A DNA stretch of 41,606 bases, from the NCBI GenBank assembly GCA_003134995.1, contig PLDC01000025.1, positions 463,590-505,195 on the forward strand, given 5' to 3'. Numbering within the stretch: position 1 is the first letter of the stretch; every line of letters begins with the position of its first letter. Positions 38,454-41,606 of this stretch are shown piece by piece. The position numbers were made by a program, and so were the translations under genes. Source of the stretch: Acidobacteriaceae bacterium. GTDB lineage: Bacteria > Acidobacteriota > Terriglobia > Terriglobales > Acidobacteriaceae. The notes beneath the pieces were generated by a model, which saw nothing but the letters and a program-made list of their open reading frames with translations, ran no database searches and had not been told where the DNA came from.

Positions 38454-41327
38454 TCAGCGCGTGACCTTCTCCAGCAGGTACATGTAAGAGCGATAGACCT
38501 GTCCGGTGGCTCGGGTCAGCCCGATTTCACAAGTGCGACTGCTGGAGTAGCAGCCGTCGGCATGTTCTGCCCTAACCTCGGCCGCTTCCAGCCGCGTGGC
38601 GGATTGCGTTAGTTCGGGGAATAGAAATCCTCGGTCGCCTGCGAAGGCACAACAGCCCGCGCTCGCAGGAATCAACGTCTCTTGACTGCATGCTTTCGCG
38701 ATGCCTTCGAGCTTCGCGGCGATCCCCATCTTGGTGACGGAGCACACTGGATGCAATGCGACGCGTTTCACCTTCGCTTGCACGGTCAGTTTGGATAACA
38801 GTTCATCGTGCGCAAACTCAATCGAGTCCAGCAGCCTCAAATGATCGAAGCGTTCTTGGTTTGCTGGAATCAGATGAGGCCGCGCCGTTTTAAGAGCGTA
38901 AGTGCAAGGGCTGGTGTCAATGACCACGGGCAAACTGCCTTCGCCCGACCATCGCCAGAGGCGTTCGACAGCGGAGTTCGCCGCGATGGCATGAGCTTGA
39001 GTGAATCCCTTGGAAGAGAACGGCATGCCGCAACAGGTTCCTGCAACGTCGGATGGAATGTAGACGGGCACGCCTGCGCGTCGAGCTAACTCGACGGTTA
39101 CTTCCATCAAAGAACGGTCTTTAGGCTCGGTGGGCAACCGTCCCATGATGCGCGAGATACAGGACGGGAAATAAATCGCCTGAGCACCTTCCATTTTGGT
39201 GATGGGCACTCTTCCGGCTGCGAACGGGGTGTCGGGCATCCATTCACCGAGATTGTTTCCAGCAAAGCGCTTCGTCATCCCGCGAGTGATCGAGCGCATG
39301 CCGCTGACGCCAATCATTCGTTCGGCTGCGTGCCCAAACCGCAGCGCCCAGCGCAGCGCGCTTTCAACGAAACTGAAATTCTTCGCAATACGAGCTGCCC
39401 ACTTATGTGCTCGAGGACTGGCACGAAGACTGCGAAAACGCTTCACCAGCGTCCCGGTATCGATATTCACTGGACACGCGGTGGCACAAAGTCCGTCGGC
39501 GGCGCAGGTATCGAGAGCCATGTAAGGGAACCCACGATCCAGCGCGTTCCACAACGGCGAGCCACCAGCCTCTTGCTGCCGGGCCATTTCGCGGCGCACG
39601 ACAATGCGCTGGCGCGGCGTGAGAGTCAGATCCCGGCTGGGGCACTTGGGCTCGCAGTAGCCGCACTCAATACACTTGTCGATCTCCGGCTCGACCGACG
39701 GAATTTGCTTGAGATCCGCGAGATGCGCCTTGCGGTCAGCGTTAATGATCACGCCAGGATTAAGCAGGTTGTCGGGGTCGGCGAGGTGTTTCAGTTGACG
39801 CATGATCTGGTAGGCGTCGCTGCCCCATTCCGTCTCCACAAATGGCGCCATGTTGCGGCCGGTGCCATGTTCCGCTTTTAGCGCGCCATCATGGCGATGC
39901 ACGACTACTTCGACTAAGTCGTCAATAAAGCTGGAATACTGATCGATGGCGGCTTGATCGTTAAAGCTTTGCGTAATTACAAAATGCAGGTTGCCGTCTT
40001 TGGCATGGCCGAAGATTATGGCGTTGGGGTAATCGTGTTTCACAAAGAGACGGTTGAGATCGTGGGTGGCATGGGCCAGAACCTCCACCGGAAACGCAAC
40101 GTCTTCAATAATTACCGTTGTGCCGCTCTGCCGCACCGAGCCGACTGACGGAAACATGCCAGCCCGAATCTTCCACAGCAACGCTTGCTCCGCGGCGGCG
40201 TGGGTAAAGCGAGCGGGCTCGAATAACTTGAGTCCACCGACCGCGTCTTTCGCCAGTAGTTCCAACTCGGAGCGGTTGCTTTCGTCGGCAGATTGGAATT
40301 CGACCAGCAGCCCCGCAGCTCCGTCGGGAAGCGTTTTGATTGAGGCGGGTATGCCCGCTTGATTCTCGACCGAGCGCAGAGAAGCTCGATCCATGATCTC
40401 CAGCGCCTTGGCGCCGGCGTTGCGCAGCGGGATAATCGAATCGGCCGCCGCGTACACGTCGGAGTACAGCAGAAGCCCTGTGTATTTCACGGGGAGATCG
40501 GGAACTGTGTTCAAGACAGCTTCCGCAATAAACGCCAACGTTCCCTCGGAGCCGATCAGCACGTGCTGAAAGATGTCGACGGCGGTATCGAAATCGAGGA
40601 AGGCATTCAATGAATAGCCGGTCGTATTCTTTCGCTTGTATTTATTGCGGACTCGTTCGCGAAGAGCGGAATTCTGTTCCAGCTTCTGCTTTAAATTCAG
40701 GACGCCGCGGGCCAACTCGGGCTCGCGTGCACGAAACTCCGCGTCGGCGTCAGGCTGTGAGGTGTCAATGACCGTACCCGACGGCAACATGAACTTCATC
40801 GACTTCAGAGTGTGATAAGCGTTTTGCTCGACGCCGCAGCACATGCCACTGGAGTTGTTGGAGAGAATTCCGCCAATGGTGCAGGTAGCGATCGAAGCCG
40901 GATCGGGCCCGATCTTCGCTCGATAAGGAATGAGGGCCGAGTTGGCGCGCGCTCCGATCACTCCCGGCTGCAGCCGAATCTGCTTGCCTCCATCTTCTAT
41001 TTTCAGGGTTCGCCAGTGGCGCGCGATGTCGACCAGCAGGCCGTCAGAGAGCGACTGCCCCGACAAACTTGTACCGGCGGCGCGAAAAGTCATGGGGATG
41101 CGCTCTTGCCGGCTGAAGGCAAACAGCGATCGAATCTCTTCCATCCCTTCGGCCTGTATCACGGCTTGCGGGATCAGGCGATAAAAGCTGGCATCGGAAG
41201 CGTGGGCGATGAGGTCGATAGGACGAACGAGAATGCGCGAGGCGTCGATGGAAGCAGCAAGTCGGGATTTGATTTCTTCCGGAGAGAGCTGCACGCGAAG
41301 TTGTTCGGCCGCAATCATTTGCTCCAT
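38454..41327 (-). CDS. FAD-linked D-2-hydroxyacid dehydrogenase fused to Fe-S/CCG domains (D-lactate dehydrogenase/GlcD type)
   Basis: This 957-residue flavoprotein oxidises a D-2-hydroxyacid such as D-lactate. The FAD-binding VAO domain has FRAAGTSLSGQSLSDG at 81-96. The FAD cap carries GHAKDGNLHF (440-449) and EHGTGRNMAPF (486-496). Two ferredoxin-like clusters follow (CIECGYCEPKCP at 552-563 and CAADGLCATACP at 608-619), then CCG domains with CCGMPF (765) and a later CCAFAGDRGF. It is the fused D-LDH/YdiJ-like architecture. The start is ATG at 41327, with GGGAG six bases upstream. The partial CCG-domain gene directly upstream is probably its partner. Confidence 0.9.
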   Translation of the reverse strand: MEQMIAAEQLRVQLSPEEIKSRLAASIDASRILVRPIDLIAHASDASFYRLIPQAVIQAEGMEEIRSLFAFSRQERIPMTFRAAGTSLSGQSLSDGLLVDIARHWRTLKIEDGGKQIRLQPGVIGARANSALIPYRAKIGPDPASIATCTIGGILSNNSSGMCCGVEQNAYHTLKSMKFMLPSGTVIDTSQPDADAEFRAREPELARGVLNLKQKLEQNSALRERVRNKYKRKNTTGYSLNAFLDFDTAVDIFQHVLIGSEGTLAFIAEAVLNTVPDLPVKYTGLLLYSDVYAAADSIIPLRNAGAKALEIMDRASLRSVENQAGIPASIKTLPDGAAGLLVEFQSADESNRSELELLAKDAVGGLKLFEPARFTHAAAEQALLWKIRAGMFPSVGSVRQSGTTVIIEDVAFPVEVLAHATHDLNRLFVKHDYPNAIIFGHAKDGNLHFVITQSFNDQAAIDQYSSFIDDLVEVVVHRHDGALKAEHGTGRNMAPFVETEWGSDAYQIMRQLKHLADPDNLLNPGVIINADRKAHLADLKQIPSVEPEIDKCIECGYCEPKCPSRDLTLTPRQRIVVRREMARQQEAGGSPLWNALDRGFPYMALDTCAADGLCATACPVNIDTGTLVKRFRSLRASPRAHKWAARIAKNFSFVESALRWALRFGHAAERMIGVSGMRSITRGMTKRFAGNNLGEWMPDTPFAAGRVPITKMEGAQAIYFPSCISRIMGRLPTEPKDRSLMEVTVELARRAGVPVYIPSDVAGTCCGMPFSSKGFTQAHAIAANSAVERLWRWSGEGSLPVVIDTSPCTYALKTARPHLIPANQERFDHLRLLDSIEFAHDELLSKLTVQAKVKRVALHPVCSVTKMGIAAKLEGIAKACSQETLIPASAGCCAFAGDRGFLFPELTQSATRLEAAEVRAEHADGCYSSSRTCEIGLTRATGQVYRSYMYLLEKVTR

Positions 41328-41346
41328 TGATTTCTCCCGAAACAAA

Positions 41347-41606
41347 CTAAGACGCTTCCAACTCGTCCGCCAGACGCTGGGCCGTGTGCTCTACCTTGAT
41401 CGATGAATTCTGCTTGTCGAGCCCGCCGCGAATCTGCATGACACAGCCGGGGCAGTCCATCACAACGGTCGGCGCGCCACTGTTCTTGATGTTGACCAGT
41501 TTGCGCTCCAGGATCGGCGCTGAAATTTCGGGAAGCTTGAGGGAGTAAGTTCCGCCCATGCCGCAGCACATATCGGCCTCGTACATTTCCGCGATCTCGT
41601 ATCCGG
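41347..41606 (-). CDS. CCG-domain Fe-S oxidoreductase, C-terminal part (cut by window edge)
   Basis: Only the last 86 or so codons are in the window; the frame is open to 41606 with no start (reading ...EIAEMYEADMCCGMGG). The CCG cysteine-rich motifs DMCCGMGGTYSLK and DCPGCVMQIRGGL match LutA/GlcF-type subunits of lactate or glycolate oxidation. It ends 19 bases before the fused dehydrogenase starts, so the two form one operon. Confidence 0.88.
   Translation of the reverse strand, partial: GYEIAEMYEADMCCGMGGTYSLKLPEISAPILERKLVNIKNSGAPTVVMDCPGCVMQIRGGLDKQNSSIKVEHTAQRLADELEAS

Overview
The window looks like chromosomal DNA of an Acidobacteriota bacterium, probably class Terriglobia. The basis is the mix of protein families (DUF2934, DUF5715, a PEP-CTERM protein, POTRA proteins, many secreted small proteins), moderately high GC, intergenic regions full of short dispersed hairpin repeats, and Bacillus-type succinate dehydrogenase next to central carbon genes. 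This assignment is from family knowledge and recall, not from a search. No phage module, transposase, integrase, CRISPR array, rRNA or complete tRNA is visible.

Region 1 (1-12 kb) holds a scattered but chemically complete polyamine route: pyruvoyl-dependent arginine decarboxylase (11436-11993), agmatine deiminase (5103-6308) and N-carbamoylputrescine amidase (2907-3815) would convert arginine to putrescine. A deoxyhypusine-synthase-like enzyme (98-1270) could then use putrescine or a related amine. Between them lie a HEAT-repeat protein, a twin-FHA protein, a TMEM175-type channel, secreted and nuclease genes, an orphan NuoI and several toxin-antitoxin loci (VapBC, an orphan HigA-like antitoxin, an orphan BrnA-like antitoxin). 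The agmatine deiminase gene has a palindromic dispersed repeat inserted in frame. The gap between it and the FHA gene carries two matched inverted repeats 31 bp apart.

Region 2 (12-22 kb) encodes a small secreted protein, a POTRA-only secreted protein, a LysR regulator, a RutE-like nitroreductase, a predicted outer-membrane protein, then NADP-isocitrate dehydrogenase and malate dehydrogenase (TCA cycle), and a secreted esterase.

Region 3 (22-31.9 kb) starts with a Phd/PIN toxin-antitoxin pair behind an operator-loaded, probably leaderless promoter. Then come minus-strand genes for two cyclophilins, an alpha/beta hydrolase, a membrane dipeptidase and a DUF5715 M15-like protein. The succinate dehydrogenase operon (sdhC-sdhA-small membrane protein-sdhB, with a good sigma70-type promoter) follows, and then RdgB.

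Region 4 (32-41.6 kb), all on the minus strand, is surface and signalling: a large GT-C-like membrane protein, a REC-PilZ-PilZ protein preceded by a coiled-coil protein, a PEP-CTERM protein with a sigma54-type promoter and its own terminator, two cyclic-nucleotide-binding proteins separated by a 3' tRNA-Arg fragment, and a two-part D-lactate or glycolate-type dehydrogenase system (FAD/Fe-S protein plus a CCG-domain protein cut by the window edge).

The strongest leads for something unusual are the repeat-in-gene insertion in agmatine deiminase, the twin dyads at 5005-5049 with a 12-base match next to the sigma54 promoter of the PEP-CTERM gene, the operator array of the Phd/PIN locus, the polyamine gene group ending in a deoxyhypusine-synthase homologue, and the tRNA-Arg fragment.
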